Positions 1 through 11,293 of a DNA stretch of 64,000 nt are shown one piece after another (positions within the stretch are counted from its first letter, which is position 1; the number at the start of each line of letters is the position of its first letter). The notes beneath the pieces were generated by a model. That model had not been told where the DNA came from, searched no databases, and was given only the letters and a program-made list of their open reading frames with translations. The stretch comes from Hofstenia miamia. Its lineage: Eukaryota > Xenacoelomorpha > Acoela. The translations under genes and the position numbers were made by a program. The DNA is taken from assembly GCA_004352715.1 (NCBI GenBank), contig SCFE01000007.1, positions 2,895,499 through 2,959,498 of the forward strand, in the 5' to 3' direction.

Positions 1-30
<30 letters not shown>
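1..30. repeat. (TA)n microsatellite at window edge
   Basis: A TA dinucleotide run that probably continues beyond the window. Confidence 0.95.
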
Positions 31-32
<2 letters not shown>

Positions 33-1500
33 ATCGTATTGTTTATTCATATAAACTTTTAATGTTGCTGTTTATGTCAGGAAAAACATCCTTGGAATAT
101 TACTAATATTTCGCGAAAACTCAATGTTGTTTAAACAATATGCTTTAGAGTAGTTTTCAGTTAATTAGTAATAATAACTTTACTAGTTTTACTTAGTTTT
201 CTTGGATGTAGTGCTCTGTACAATTGAATTTTCGAGTCACTCGGCCTTCAGTACACCTAAATCGGCATTTGAACATTTAAATGCGATTTTTTTCATTATA
301 AAGAAATGTTGAATACCTGATCAACTATTGTCGAGTGCTCCATTGTCTAAGGTTGCAATAAAGCAGTGAAAATCATTTATCGCAGAGAAACGATTTTGCA
401 CAACTTTATAGAAAACCTAGACCTCAAAGGATTGTCTACAAAAACCGTTCGAAGTTGCACACCTCGTTTCTGATTCATTCATTACATAATCTGAGAATTC
501 TGTTTATAACTTAAACAGCAAGAAGTGCTAATGCCATCAATCTTAGTCAACAACTATACACTTAGCACTCATTCGTCACATTACGTCACATCTACTGTAT
601 AGCTTGCATGCATTTATGGCATATTTTCAGGTAGTACCATGATTGTAAATATTCTTTGATATGCACCATGGAGCATACACCAACTGTATTCAGGCAAAAT
701 ATTTGCCTATAAGTGTTTGCATAGGTTTTGTAAAATGAATAAAAATTTTGTTGTAACATTAATATTGAGAAACTTGTAATATAATCATTATATATTAAAT
801 ATATCATGTTGGTGCTTTTACTTAAAAATATTTAGCCGCTTATAATGCAGAAAATTACAGTGAAATAATATATTCTCATTAAAATATAGCATTATTGAAT
901 TCAAATACAAAACACAAAATTATATAAGTTTTTGCTAGCTTCGGTAGCACATATATTAAGGTTGAAACAATACAGAGAAGATTATCATAGCCTAGTGCAA
1001 GATCGTGATTTTTTAATTGTGCTCTAGAATTGGATAATGGGGCAGCTCCCCTCCCCATTCAAGTCGAATATTTTGTATACAATTTATAGCCCAAGAAGTC
1101 AAACATTAGTCTATTTCACATTGCAGTAAACTGTGCAAAATGTGTCAATAGAAATCATTAAACGCATATACGGATGAGAAAATTGTGACATTATGCAATC
1201 AAAGCTTTTCTATTTTTGTTTTGTGGTTGTTTTTCTAACTGTAAATTCAATGGATCTATTGTTTTTGCAATAAATTACATTACCTTCAAGTAGCTATCAT
1301 TCTTTGTGAGGATCTGTATTGTGTTGAACTATATCTTATTTGCAAGTTCGCAACAAACTTATGGCATTTTCCCAAACTGCCCCTACCAATCACATATGGC
1401 AAGCTAGATATTGTCAACCTTAATCGAGTTGAAAAAATCCACTATTGTAATATTCCCGAAACTTAGTGAATAAGCATTCTTAAATAATATTAAGTACTTT
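31..1500. other. Unassigned AT-rich sequence
   Basis: No credible coding region. A minus frame at 592-807 has composition and codon use of random AT-rich DNA. A GGGGCAGCTCCCC word near 1040 and CTGCCCC near 1380 could be worn transposon ends, but cannot be paired. Confidence 0.5.
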
Positions 1501-1510
1501 TTTACTGTAC

Positions 1511-3560
1511 AATGAGTGACATTTGCACTTTTTTCCATCCTAATTCAAAGAAGAAAAAAATTAATAATTATCTTAATGAGAAAATAATCTGTTTGATACA
1601 GCATCTGTTACTAATGATAGTTTAATTTTGCCTAATATATCTGACAGTGCAAACAAAGCAGGACTGATGCAAACCGAAGGCATTATTGATTTGGGACATT
1701 ACATATATACTACTCCAGATGAATGGACTTGATTAAAACTGTTGGAACAAGATTATTTGCAACATCATGCATGATTTTAAAAATGATATCCTAAAGCCAA
1801 ATTGTCATGTTTTTCGTAAGGAATTGCTAAATCAATATGTTCATTATCTCCCATATTCAGTGCAACACAAAGATGCATTATGTTGCTATTGTGTTATATT
1901 TCCACAAAAATTCCGTCAGGGATATTAGCAGAGTCAGCAAAGAATCACTCTGCATCAAAATGACACAAAGTTGCTCAAATAAATGCCCAAGAATTCTTGG
2001 GAGTTAATGAACAAATCGATAAGTCAATAAAAAACAAAATTTAAAATATTCGAAAAAAATTAATTCCTATTCTAAAACCAACTATATTCTGTGGAACGCA
2101 TGATCTTGTATTACGTGTGAAATATGAATTTCATAGATCTTTTAAAGAACGTTTACCTCAGTCTGGTAAAAATGCGAAATATATTTCTCATCCACCCAAA
2201 ATGAACTTATAGAATATTGTGAATAGAAATAGTAAGACAAGCAAACATGTTTTCTGGGTTTTCGCTTCTAGCTTATGAATCTGTTGATATTTCTGGCAAA
2301 GGACAATTGTCACTTGCTGATCGTTTTGTTGAAAACCTATGAAGAGTTAGGGAAGATTTGTAGGCTTTGTCGAAATTAATGACTAGGAATCTGAAAATAT
2401 AGCAAAAAGCATCATTGTTTTTTTGCAATCGCTTATGACTAAATATGTCTGCAAAAGTAGTTGGTCAAGGGAATGATGGATGGACAGCAATGGCAGGTGA
2501 AGAAAATGGGGCTTAAAATAAGTTAGAGCTATTTCCTCAAGTGCAATGTTTGTTCACTGTGCATCATATATGGCTTAAATCTTGTAATAAATGATCTGAA
2601 TTCCTTGGGCTTGGTTAGAAATTCTACCTTTTCATTTTTCTGTGATAGTAATAAGTGCTGTTATCTTGTTCCTAATATACCTCTATTTTGTGAGACTAGG
2701 TGGTGAGAAAAATATGAAAAATTCAAATTTTTAAGTAAGATTTTGTTGTTTACAGCAACTATATGACTTATCTAATGTTACAACATGTAATTCAAAAACA
2801 TTTCAAGAGGTTTGCCAACTTTTATCTGCTATGTCGTCCACAAACTTTATAGTTTCCTTAGAAATAATTTCGCTACGTTCTTTTAAATTGCAACCTTTTA
2901 CGAAAATTCTTTGATTAGAACAACTAAATTTAGTTGATGTAGCTGCACATGTAAAATTTCTAGTCAGTACTTTTTCACAACATAGATCTAATACAGGAGA
3001 AATATTTAAAAAATGTTATTGATATTGCTTCTGTAATAATGATGATTCAAACTCAATTGTTGAAATATATTACCTTCAATCAATTCTAATTCTTTATTTA
3101 TTTTGATTTAAAAATTAAATCTCTCAAGTGTCGCTTTGGTGAATAAAGTCAATCCTCGCGTCGTTTATGTTACTTATTGCTTGGATTATTGTAAAATCAG
3201 AGTATAATGGTTTAAAAGAAAATCTATGTTACAGGAAGAACTTTATAAGTTGCAAAATCTTGTTATTGAAAGTAAAACCTGGCAGATTTTCTGTAAAATA
3301 CATGATTATTTATTGACGCCCAACTTTGAAGTTGCATTAGAAAATAAAACTTTTTCCCGCTGTTAGAGATCCGCTCTGCATTTGCTTGCTTTTCGAGTAA
3401 CTACATGCACATTAGAAAGATCATTTAGTTGCATGTAACGAGAAAAAACTTAAGACAGACGGTCAGAATTATGTATGTTAAGCATTCATCGTGAAAAATA
3501 AACGAAAAAATAGATACATTCATTGAAAAAGTGATTGATTTTTTTTGGATCTAATAGACA
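1511..3560 (+). pseudogene. Decayed hAT transposase, ZMYM1/DUF4371-like
   Basis: A broken plus-strand coding relic with many stops and frameshifts. Recognisable pieces in order are: ATG at 1511 (MSDICTFFHPNSKKKK); a TTF/ZMYM-type zinc-finger remnant near 1800-1920 (HKDALCCYCVIFPQKF); AYESVDISGKGQLSLADRF near 2270-2330; VVGQGNDGWTAMAG near 2460-2500; a VHCAS-like and ND segment near 2550-2600; and a hAT C-terminal dimerisation remnant near 3390-3490 (TCTLERSFSCM, LCMLSIHRE). The order and spacing fit a domesticable hAT transposase of the ZMYM1/DUF4371 type. No terminal repeats or target duplication could be assigned. It is clearly non-functional. Confidence 0.72.
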
Positions 3561-4049
3561 TCGAAATATATTTTGTTTAAATTTACCGCAGAGTACTATT
3601 TACTTGTTTATTTTGCATTTACTTTCATTTTGGTTGATATTTAGAGTATTGTGTTGTTTTTTATATAATTGGAACCATTAACAGAATTCAGCTTTAAATC
3701 TGTATAAAAATCAATGATAACACAAATAATGAGTATTCATGCGTAAGTTGGTACTGCCACCGAATTGTAACTTGCAACCTAAGAATTGAAAGTATTACAA
3801 TTTCACTGTTCAAATTAGGTGGTATAATAACAAACTGAAATTATATGTTGTACATAGTGCATCAATATTATATATAGCATGAGTTGACGTTACGAAAAAA
3901 ATTAATTCCCTACTGGGACATTTTCTCCCAAAAACATTAATCTGCCCCTCCTTTTTAAAATTCTCCCTGGTGCCCTCGAAGTGGATAATAACTTATTGCT
4001 ACAGCTTGATAAAACGAATTTATCATTTAAAAATGAAGAAATCATCTGA

Positions 4050-4320
4050 ACTATTGCTAAATATTATGGGTTATGTAAATATAGAAAATTTCGAGAGAGC
4101 TTTTGTCAAAGTTTTAGAGATTATATTTTATAAGAAATTGTATTTCAAACAGCATATCAACATAATTGTGAAGAGAGCTATTAGAAAAGGTTTCTTGTTG
4201 TTTAAATAAAAAGATATCGAACAAAAAGATGCACATTATATACAATTCTTCGATTTTACCTACTTTAAAATACTGCTACACAGTTTTTTATTTTCTAAAA
4301 ATATTTCTTATAAGCCTAGT
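4050..4320 (+). pseudogene. LINE reverse transcriptase C-terminal relic
   Basis: Two adjacent broken plus-strand frames read LYFKQHINIIVKRAIRKG and, after a frameshift, IYNSSILPTLKYCYTVFY. These resemble the conserved C-terminal region of LINE reverse transcriptases (coiled HI..I..KAxRxxG, then LYxSxxxPxLEYC). No start, 3' tail or other domain remains. The (TA)n tract and N gap at 4344-4394 end the readable part. Confidence 0.45.
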
Positions 4321-4341
4321 AATAGCTTTATTTTCAGTTTG

Positions 4342-4379
<38 letters not shown>

Positions 4380-4394
4380 NNNNNNNNNNNNNNN
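4380..4394. other. Assembly gap (15 N) after (TA)n
   Basis: The N run begins directly at the end of a TA dinucleotide tract (from about 4344). Confidence 0.95.
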
Positions 4395-4732
4395 TTTCGT
4401 TAAGAGAAATTAGTTTGCTTTGTAATAGAAACTGGTTGACACTTTTGTATATTAAAATTAATACAAAACAACGAGCAGGTGTGTTAGATTCATTCAGAAG
4501 TAGTTAAGAAGTCATTTGTTGTGGACAGAGTTTGATAGGAAGTGTTTTAAAAATCAAACTTACTAGAGCACTTAAGTAATTTGTCAGATATTGAAATATA
4601 TTGACAAAGTCGGGTTGACTATTTAACTTTTAAGATAGTAGTGAACCAATTCGGGTTTTATTATTCTTTTTCATCGCGCTTTTGATATATTGTTAAAAGC
4701 TCGTCAAAATCCATATTTAGGTAGATTAGCCT

Positions 4733-5060
4733 TAAAGGGATTTTTTGCTGTTCGTAATATACAAGTATCATCTGCGTATTGATAAATAGTTCCATTTGTC
4801 AAGGATTTTGAAATATCATTTACGTATAATGCAAATAGAATGGGTCCTAATACAGTTCCTTGGGCATACCAAGATTTTTAGTAGTATACTCTGAAAAAAT
4901 GTGGTCGATTTTAACTCGTTGTTTGCGATTGCTTAATAAAATCATAATAAAGTTTATTGCACTGAAACTAAAACCTTGTCGCCTTACTTTTTGTTTTAAA
5001 ATATCGAAATTCATTGAGTTAAATGCTTTACTTAAATCAAGTAAATATAAAAAATCAAGC
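4733..5060 (-). pseudogene. Antisense LINE RT fragment, second copy of nested insertion
   Basis: Minus-strand reverse-transcriptase piece (LDLSKAFNSMNFDILKQK, GMPKE, GPILFALYVNDI, QYADDT) that is nearly identical to 41815-42135. In this copy the RT stops abruptly at 4733, whereas the 41-kb copy continues to its 3' end. The break therefore marks the edge of a duplicated or converted block. Confidence 0.75.
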
Positions 5061-6235
5061 AAATATAACATATTTAAAAAATGTTTATCTGATGAATATT
5101 ATCCAACATGTTGGAAAATTGCTAAAGTTATACCAATTCATAAAAAAGGCTCAAAGTCAGAAGTAATCAATTATCGGCTAATCTCAATTTTGCCAAAAAT
5201 TTCGTTGATATTTGGGAAGATAATTTCTAATGAACTTATACCCATTTTTAAAACATTAACCCTCAAACAGCATGGTTTTTGCCGTAATCGATCGACCATT
5301 GCTCAATTGCTGAGTTATCCTGTGTAAATACTTATTCTTTATGTTGCAAATATTGCCCTAGCAAGTCTATACTTCGATTCTAGCAAAGCCTTTGACTTAG
5401 TGCCGCAAGAATTACTAATAAATAATTAAGTGACATTGGCGCAAATTTTTTGAAGCTTCTTGCAAGTTATCTCATTAATCTTAAACTAAGTCTGTAACGA
5501 GTGAAGTACCGCAAGGTTCCTGACTGGGCCGATTTTATTCTTGATCTTTATAAATGACTTACCAGACTGTTGCCTTAATACATGTTACATGTATGCCGAT
5601 GATGTCAAGATTACAGATACATCGTTTAAGTTACTAAGTAAAGATAGACAATATTTTTGAGTGGGCAAACCGAAATAATATGAAATTCAATCCATGAAAG
5701 CTTAATGATGTCATTTCTGGAAAAAGTGATATTCCATTAAGCATTGAAAAAATTTCAGTTAAGGATCTTAAAATTATGCTTACGTCAAATATGAGCTGGT
5801 CTCTTCATATTGAAATGAAACTAAGAAACAGCTCATCAAAATTTGGTTTCATTTAACAAAACTTACTTTTTTCTACATTGCATAAATGTCTTGTATTATC
5901 GGGACTGTTATATGGATCAGTTATCTGGTATGCTAATATCAGTGAGGTTATCAAACTTGAGCTTTTTCAGAAAAAATGTATTAAATGGATTACTCGAAGG
6001 CTAGATTGTAGAAGTGAAATTAATTTACAAATTTTACCAATATCAATGAGACTAGCTTTTGAATATTGAATATTTAATCGACTAATTACAAAATACTGAT
6101 TTTAACAATGAAATATGTATCAGTGAATATGCTTATGTAGTGCTTGCATCTCCAATTGATACAGAAACTATGGTTTGTGGTTATTGTAATTTACTATGTT
6201 GATGACAATAAATTATATTATTATTATTATATATG
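5060..6235 (+). pseudogene. CR1/Jockey-like LINE RT, 3' part (copy 1)
   Basis: Plus-strand LINE fragment with frameshifts. It carries CWKIAKVIPIHKKGSKSEVI, KQHGFCRNRSTIAQLL, DSSKAFDLVPQEL, GPILFLIFINDLPD and MYADDVKITDT (catalytic YADD), then a C-terminal piece at 5878-6069 (HKCLVLSGLLYGSVIWYANI). The 3' end is a short ATT repeat near 6215-6230, typical of CR1/Jockey-type LINEs rather than a poly(A). It is near-identical to 42140-43318 and inactive. Confidence 0.8.
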
Positions 6236-6241
6236 TATATA

Positions 6242-6624
6242 TTGGCTCATGACATTTCAGGCCCAACCCAGCCCATACCCAGCATAGCCCATGGACAACC
6301 CAGCCAATTTCCATCTCTGGTTGGATTATGTACCGAGTAATGGGTCAAAATTTTGAAAACTGCCAGGTCAGAGAAATGTATTGCTTCAAGAATTTCTCCG
6401 AAATACAAGTGAAAACCTAGGCATGCATTTCCATTTAGTATGCAATCTAATATGCTATAAAAAACCTACTCTTAAATTAATGTTAATGACATTGTTTCCT
6501 GTTGGCTTTGTCAAACACTTGCAAATACAACTCGGGTCAAAAGCTGAGTGTCTGACCCATGGGTCGGGTCATGGGTCAATTGTCTGCGGGTCGGGTTGGG
6601 TCGTGGGTCAAAATATGTGAGCCA
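6242..6624. mobile_element. GGGTC-rich non-autonomous element (copy 1)
   Basis: About 380 bp starting GGCTCATGACATTTCAGGCC and ending GGGTCAAAATATGTGAGCC. The two ends form an imperfect inverted repeat (GGCTCA, then T-rich, then ACCCA and ACCCGACCC blocks). The interior has repeated GGGTCGGG/ATGGGTC motifs. It is markedly more GC-rich than its surroundings and has no coding capacity. Short frames here on both strands are by-products of the repeat. A copy lies at 43325-43706. Confidence 0.45.
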
Positions 6625-7143
6625 TTTGCCACTCTGCACAATAAAAGCATTACTATCAGATGAAGCAGTTGCAAATTCGTAATGGAATTTTATCACAATT
6701 CTTTATTCTACCGCATTTCTGGTTGACAAAAATTGAGTGTGTATTACAATAAAGCAATCACATTAATTTAATTTATGCAAACAGAATCAGCTCTCAAAAG
6801 CACTTGCTTTGAATATCATGTTCCGTTCTTAATTAGGCCGAAGTATTGTGGAGTGACTCCGTATTTTTAACAATTAACAATTTTATGTTAACAAAAACTT
6901 AATTTCAAAATCGTACAAGAATGCATTCCAAAATCTAAATGGAAAATATTGTCTAAAATAGCAAGCTTTATTTGCAGTTGCAATATGCATGCTATATATA
7001 TATATATATATATAAAAGAAATATTTACAAATATAAACATTTAAAAAATTTAAATTAATTAGAACACATAAAATTATTTTAACACCGTAAAATACAATTT
7101 AAAAAATACTATGCTAAAATGTTTTGCCATGTATTCATTGAAA

Positions 7144-7149
7144 TTTATT
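7144..7149 (-). terminator. U1 poly(A) signal AATAAA
   Basis: AATAAA on the minus strand about 45 bases after the U1 stop, with a second AATAAA nearer the stop around 7169-7174. U3 has the same pair at the same spacing. Confidence 0.5.
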
Positions 7150-7192
7150 AAGAACTTCGTTATTCGGATTTATTTTCATCAAAATCCTTATA

Positions 7193-7771
7193 TTACTTTA
7201 TGTTGTTCTCTATTACTTTAGCCTGAATGAACAGCGTGTTATCCAAGATGTGTCTATTATTTGGATCTAGTAGTTTGTTCAATTCATAAAACCGAGAGAG
7301 TCCATTGTCTGGATTCGCTTCTGACTTCGGCTTTTCAAAAGATGCACATGAATTCGATTTAAATTGAAAAACATGATGCATTGAGGGAATGCTCGACATC
7401 AGCACAAATTTAAAAATTCCTTGAAAGGGCCACTTCAGAATTGCATCATGATTCGTTTTCAAGATGCTCACATACAATGATACATGACTATCTTTGCCTT
7501 TGTCCACTCCATGGAGGAATATTCTTAAACGCATTCTGTATCCATGCCTTCCACCAACTAGGAATGTGGAAGAAACTAGTCCATTGTCATCAAAATTTCT
7601 TTGTTCATATAGTGTTCTGAAATTTGTAATAGCCCAAAGCAGTTCGCCATTATCAGGTTCATTTAAATAAGATGTCGCATTATAATCTGCACTGATTCCT
7701 CTAGTAATTTCATTGTTAAGCGCACGAATAGATATTTCAAGGTCGGAAATTCTTTTCTCAAAATTTTCACA
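7193..7771 (-). CDS. U1 MATH exon of TRAF-like gene (terminal exon)
   Basis: Terminal coding exon of the first TRAF-like gene. It is open from the splice acceptor (TTTAG just above 7771) to a TAA stop and encodes about 192 residues. The first ~30 residues continue a coiled coil (CENFEKRISDLE). The rest is a TRAF-type MATH domain with the family landmarks GYRMRLRIFLHG, DAILKWPF, a SFEKP/EAN region and a late DNTLFIQ strand. TRAF MATH domains trimerise and bind receptor tails or adaptors, usually in NF-kB/JNK signalling in the cytoplasm; that role is inferred from the family. In-frame joining to the coil exon at 9378-9581 is phase 0. U1 has HILDNTLF where the paralogues have HILDDTLF, and GRHGYRM for GRYGYRM. 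Minus-strand AATAAA follows the stop at 7144-7149. Closest paralogue by eye is U3. Confidence 0.92.
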   Translation of the reverse strand, partial: CENFEKRISDLEISIRALNNEITRGISADYNATSYLNEPDNGELLWAITNFRTLYEQRNFDDNGLVSSTFLVGGRHGYRMRLRIFLHGVDKGKDSHVSLYVSILKTNHDAILKWPFQGIFKFVLMSSIPSMHHVFQFKSNSCASFEKPKSEANPDNGLSRFYELNKLLDPNNRHILDNTLFIQAKVIENNIK

Positions 7772-9377
7772 CTAAATCACGATTACGAATAATATTAGTA
7801 TAAAGCTTTAGTAAAAAAAAATTTGAAGCAATTTCTTTATTCAAATATGAAAGTTTGAAATTCAGGTTTGTGCATAATGTCATTTACAATTCATTTATTG
7901 ATCATCTTAAGCATGAATAATCAATGAAAATAAATAATTTCAACATCAATTATTCTATTCACATTCAAAATGGCAGCAGATGTATAAAAACGGTGTTTCA
8001 CCTAAATGGTCTCTAAAAAAATTTAAAACTTAATAATTGCAAAAAGTTTACAAGAAGCAACTGATTCCGCTTGTTCTGCCAGAGTTTACTAGGAAGAGTA
8101 AGGCAATCAGTTCCTTTGACATTATTTCTGATATTCATTGGATTTCTTTTCCCATCAGGAAACAATCAAAGAGTGAGATTTATATTAGATATAAGCAGTG
8201 GATTAAAAGTCTAAAAGAAGAACAATATTATATCATTCGTTTGAAATTTTGAAGGTCACTTTGCCGTCCGGGATAAAGGGTAGGATTCGGGAGAAATGAG
8301 GTGCATTTTGGAAAATTTTTTGGTACATTCAGTTACACGTACGTGTTTAAAAAATCTGTTCGATTTTGGTTCCAAATTCTGTACCCGGTTCTAACTGTGA
8401 ATAGTATTAGAACTAAACATATTTTACACTTATTGTTTGGCGGTTGTTAAACAGAAGTTCTCAATCACAATGCGAATGAAATTTGGGAATAATCGCGGGT
8501 TGCAATCAACCAACTTAGTTGGGATTTGTGAAAAAGAAAACGTACAAAAAGTACGATAAATTGGAATTTTATAAATGGTATCAATAATTTTTAGGACAAG
8601 AGAGTGGAGAAGACCTACATTAAATAGCGTTGTATTCTTTTGATCTTATTAAATGTTTTGTAACCACTACTTTAATATGTGCAATAGGCCAATTAGATTT
8701 AGTACTTATTTTTGAATTTCGCAAATGAAGATATTTTAGACACATTACTTTAGATAATAATGTTAACTTGTGGAGTTACAAAAAGTACATTTTTTTAATT
8801 TTTATTAATTCTTTAGTTTAGATGTTTAAGCAGTACAAGATGTTTTAGAAATTGTAAAGAAATTTGAGCTTTAGTTTATGAAAGTAGGTGAAAATTTACA
8901 ATTTTTAAATTCACTTTAATATATTCTGGACATTTAGCCCATTGTTCAATCTTAAGCTTTTATATATATATATATATATATGGACTTCAGTTCAGCAAAT
9001 TCAAGTGTTATAGGCAAAAGCTTCAATAGTTCCTCAAAAAATGGCCACATTGCAAGTGAATGCTTTTTTTAGTCTATGGGTTTGGTAGCAAGGGCAGTTA
9101 CAAAATCACATCACATTGCTAATTATTATTTTCCTACCAAAATGAGAGAGATCACGCGTGACCAATTATATAGTCTAACCATTCACTTTCATTTTGCTGA
9201 GCTTCTATGATATTATAGTATTGCGTTGTTTAAGCAATAAATTAATCCATCAGCTCTGTTCAGAACAGATAACTATTAATATTCAGAAAATCCACAAACT
9301 CGTTTACTACAAGTTGTTCAATAATATTTATTTAGGTGTGACATGTTATATATTTAATACCATTATTAAAAAATTAC
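7772..9377 (-). other. U1 intron between coil and MATH exons
   Basis: A GT/AG intron of about 1.6 kb. The portion next to the MATH exon (7800-7960) resembles the equivalent introns of U2 (near 29150-29340) and U4 (near 59100-59280). It holds a small (TA)n tract at 8960-8980. A plus-strand frame at 8037-8252 has no paralogous support and is treated as chance. Confidence 0.7.
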
Positions 9378-9581
9378 TTCGTTTGCGGCTCTTAGAGCAG
9401 TTCTTTCGGAAGAATCCAACTTTGCATACATATGAGAAAAGTCATTTGTTAGCACTTGTATGCAACTTTCCGTCTTCTGAAATTCTCTTGATAATAATTT
9501 GTAGTACTCTTGCAAATTATCGGTCGAGGGAACGCTACAATTTTCATTTCCTGAATGTACATCATTCTTTATTTCCAGCAT
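9378..9581 (-). CDS. U1 coiled-coil exon with probable start codon
   Basis: A 204-bp exon of 68 codons, bounded by a TTAG acceptor directly before ATG and by a GAA|GTAATT donor. It encodes a polar helical segment ending in TNDFSHMYAKLDSSERTALR and then AANE. The same exon with the same borders recurs in U2, U3 and U4, which is strong evidence that it is real. Spliced to 7771 it reads AANE-CENFEKR without a frame break and builds the coiled coil that precedes a MATH domain in TRAF proteins. No RING or TRAF-type zinc finger was found upstream, so the ATG at the first base of the exon is the best start. An upstream coding exon that I failed to see is the alternative. Confidence 0.82.
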
Positions 9582-9676
9582 CTAAGAATTATATCAATTT
9601 ATGAATGTATTTGTAAAAGATTAAATCGCACGCAACTTAATACGCAGTTCAAATAATATTAAATGCATATGTTGTA

Positions 9677-10064
9677 CAGGGCCGTGGCTTGCACTTGAGA
9701 TTTAGGGGGGCCGTAGCTTGCACTTGAGATTTAGGGGGGGCCATGGCCCCGCAAAGTTCAATAAATTAATCATAGTTTTACTCAACCTGACTTGATATTA
9801 TTATTTTTTTTGTTGTGTATGCCTTCAGGGGTTAAATAAAGTCATTCATTATCAAATAGTTTCACACTTTTTCATTGAATTTTTAAATAGAATGGCATTA
9901 GTATTTTATATATTTCAACTACAATATATATTCACTCTAACTTAGTTACAGAACATTAGAATTAATAAAATAGAGCTGTGTATCCAGGATGCTAAGAGGA
10001 GGGAGGGCCCAGTGGCCCAACAGAGAGGGCCATGGCCACTGGTCCTCCCCTAGCCACGGCGCTG
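9677..10064. mobile_element. 388-bp hAT-type MITE with perfect 8-bp target duplication
   Basis: The element starts CAGGGCCGTGGCTTGC and ends GCCACGGCGCTG, giving inverted ends CAGNGCCGTGGCTNG. It is flanked by perfect direct repeats ATGTTGTA at 9669-9676 and 10065-10072. Eight-base target duplications with CAG...CTG ends are the hAT signature. GC-rich ends enclose an AT-rich middle with no transposase. It lies in the inferred first intron of U1. Confidence 0.85.
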
Positions 10065-10120
10065 ATGTTGTATTAAAAAATAAATATGTACATATGATAG
10101 TTTCTGATATATCTAATCTT

Positions 10121-10227
10121 ATACAAATAATTATGAATGACAGAATAATCTTACTTTGCAAATATTCTCTAGATAAACTCAATTCAATTATATAAAAATG
10201 TTATAAAAATGCTAATGTTTCATTTAA
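10121..10227. repeat. 107-bp direct repeat, copy 1 (left of piggyBac)
   Basis: This flanking sequence ending in TTAA is repeated, apparently exactly, at 11187-11293 on the far side of the truncated piggyBac. Normal piggyBac insertion duplicates only TTAA. Confidence 0.85.
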
Positions 10228-11186
10228 CCCTAATTCGGGCACCTGTCTACATATGTAGACATTGCATGTTTAATGTTTTGCTATGTCGTTAATAGAAGCG
10301 ATATTTTTATAAGAAGTGAAAACTTCTGATGAAATAACAATGCCTCCCAATACGTGGAAAATCAATTTTCACTGATACACGATTATATAAATTTGAACAA
10401 AACAACCTTATCAGAGCACCTGTCTACACAGGTAGACATTTTCTTTTACGTAGAAAATTTCAACAATCTTTTGACTTCTCACCTGTAGTCCATTGACCCC
10501 TCTCATAACGCATATCTCTTATCTTTGTTTCCAAAACATATTTCCAAATTACTGTTTAAGTCTATATTTAGTGTCAAATTTTCTTTGTCCTTTGAAATTT
10601 GAATAATCTGTAATTGATTACGCTTAGTGAAATCTGCAGTGGGTAGCTATTTTGAATTTTAGCTACAGTCACTAGTGTGAACAGATCTTTTAGAGATGGC
10701 GCAGCGAGGCAAGCAGACAATGCAGCAGATACAAAATATCATCATGAAGGAATGGAATGAAAGTGATGAAGATGGTGATGATGATTTGATGGAGCAAACT
10801 GTAGAATGTGATTCTGCTGAAGATACTGAAATATTACGACATTGTGACGACTTAGATGAAGTGAGTGATGGAGAAATTTTTATTGAATATACAAATGGAT
10901 CTGATGACTTGAGCGAAAGTGATTCAGATAGCACTGAAGTTGATGATGAAGCTAGTGGTCTTTGTACCAGCATTCACACTTCTCCAAGTGGGGTTTCATT
11001 GTCAGATCAACCTTTCCCAGTGCGTCTTATGAATCGCAACATCATTCGATTTTCTGCGGGACCATTGCTAACTCCGTCAAGTGAGAAAAATGCCTTTTTT
11101 ATTTTTTGATGAAGAAATTATTTCACAAATCCATTTACATACGAACAAACAAATGACATTGCCTCAGAAAAAGTTGTTTTCATTTG
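10228..11186 (+). mobile_element. 3'-truncated piggyBac-like element
   Basis: Starts at a TTAA site (10224-10227) with CCCTAATTCGGGCACC, followed by the palindrome TGTCTACATATGTAGACA (10244-10261) and a related repeat at 10416-10437. It contains the 5' part of a transposase-like ORF (10696 on). The 3' terminus is absent. Instead the element runs at 11187 into a second copy of its own 5' flanking sequence (see the repeat at 10121-10227). TTAA insertion and CCYTA ends are piggyBac hallmarks. Confidence 0.65.
10696..11109 (+). CDS. Acidic N-terminal part of piggyBac-like transposase
   Basis: A 137-codon frame starting MAQRGKQTMQQIQNIIMK and dominated by Asp/Glu/Ser (for example NESDEDGDDDLMEQ, SDSDSTEVDDEASG). 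PiggyBac transposases characteristically begin with a low-complexity acidic stretch before the DDE core. Here the frame stops at FFIF* soon after the acidic part and no DDE region follows, so it is truncated and cannot transpose by itself. The assignment rests on composition and position just inside a TTAA/CCCTA terminus; an unrelated acidic protein is the alternative. Confidence 0.5.
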   Translation: MAQRGKQTMQQIQNIIMKEWNESDEDGDDDLMEQTVECDSAEDTEILRHCDDLDEVSDGEIFIEYTNGSDDLSESDSDSTEVDDEASGLCTSIHTSPSGVSLSDQPFPVRLMNRNIIRFSAGPLLTPSSEKNAFFIF

Positions 11187-11293
11187 ATACAAATAATTAT
11201 GAATGACAGAATAATCTTACTTTGCAAATATTCTCTAGATAAACTCAATTCAATTATATAAAAATGTTATAAAAATGCTAATGTTTCATTTAA
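11187..11293. repeat. 107-bp direct repeat, copy 2 (right of piggyBac)
   Basis: Second copy of 10121-10227. It continues after TTAA into sequence that looks like ordinary U1 intron, so this copy probably occupies the original locus. Confidence 0.85.

Noticed and set aside
6381-6696. Overlapping frames on both strands over the GGGTC repeats (and again at 43463-43778)
   Set aside because: They are products of the GGGTC/GGGTCAT repeats in a non-coding element.
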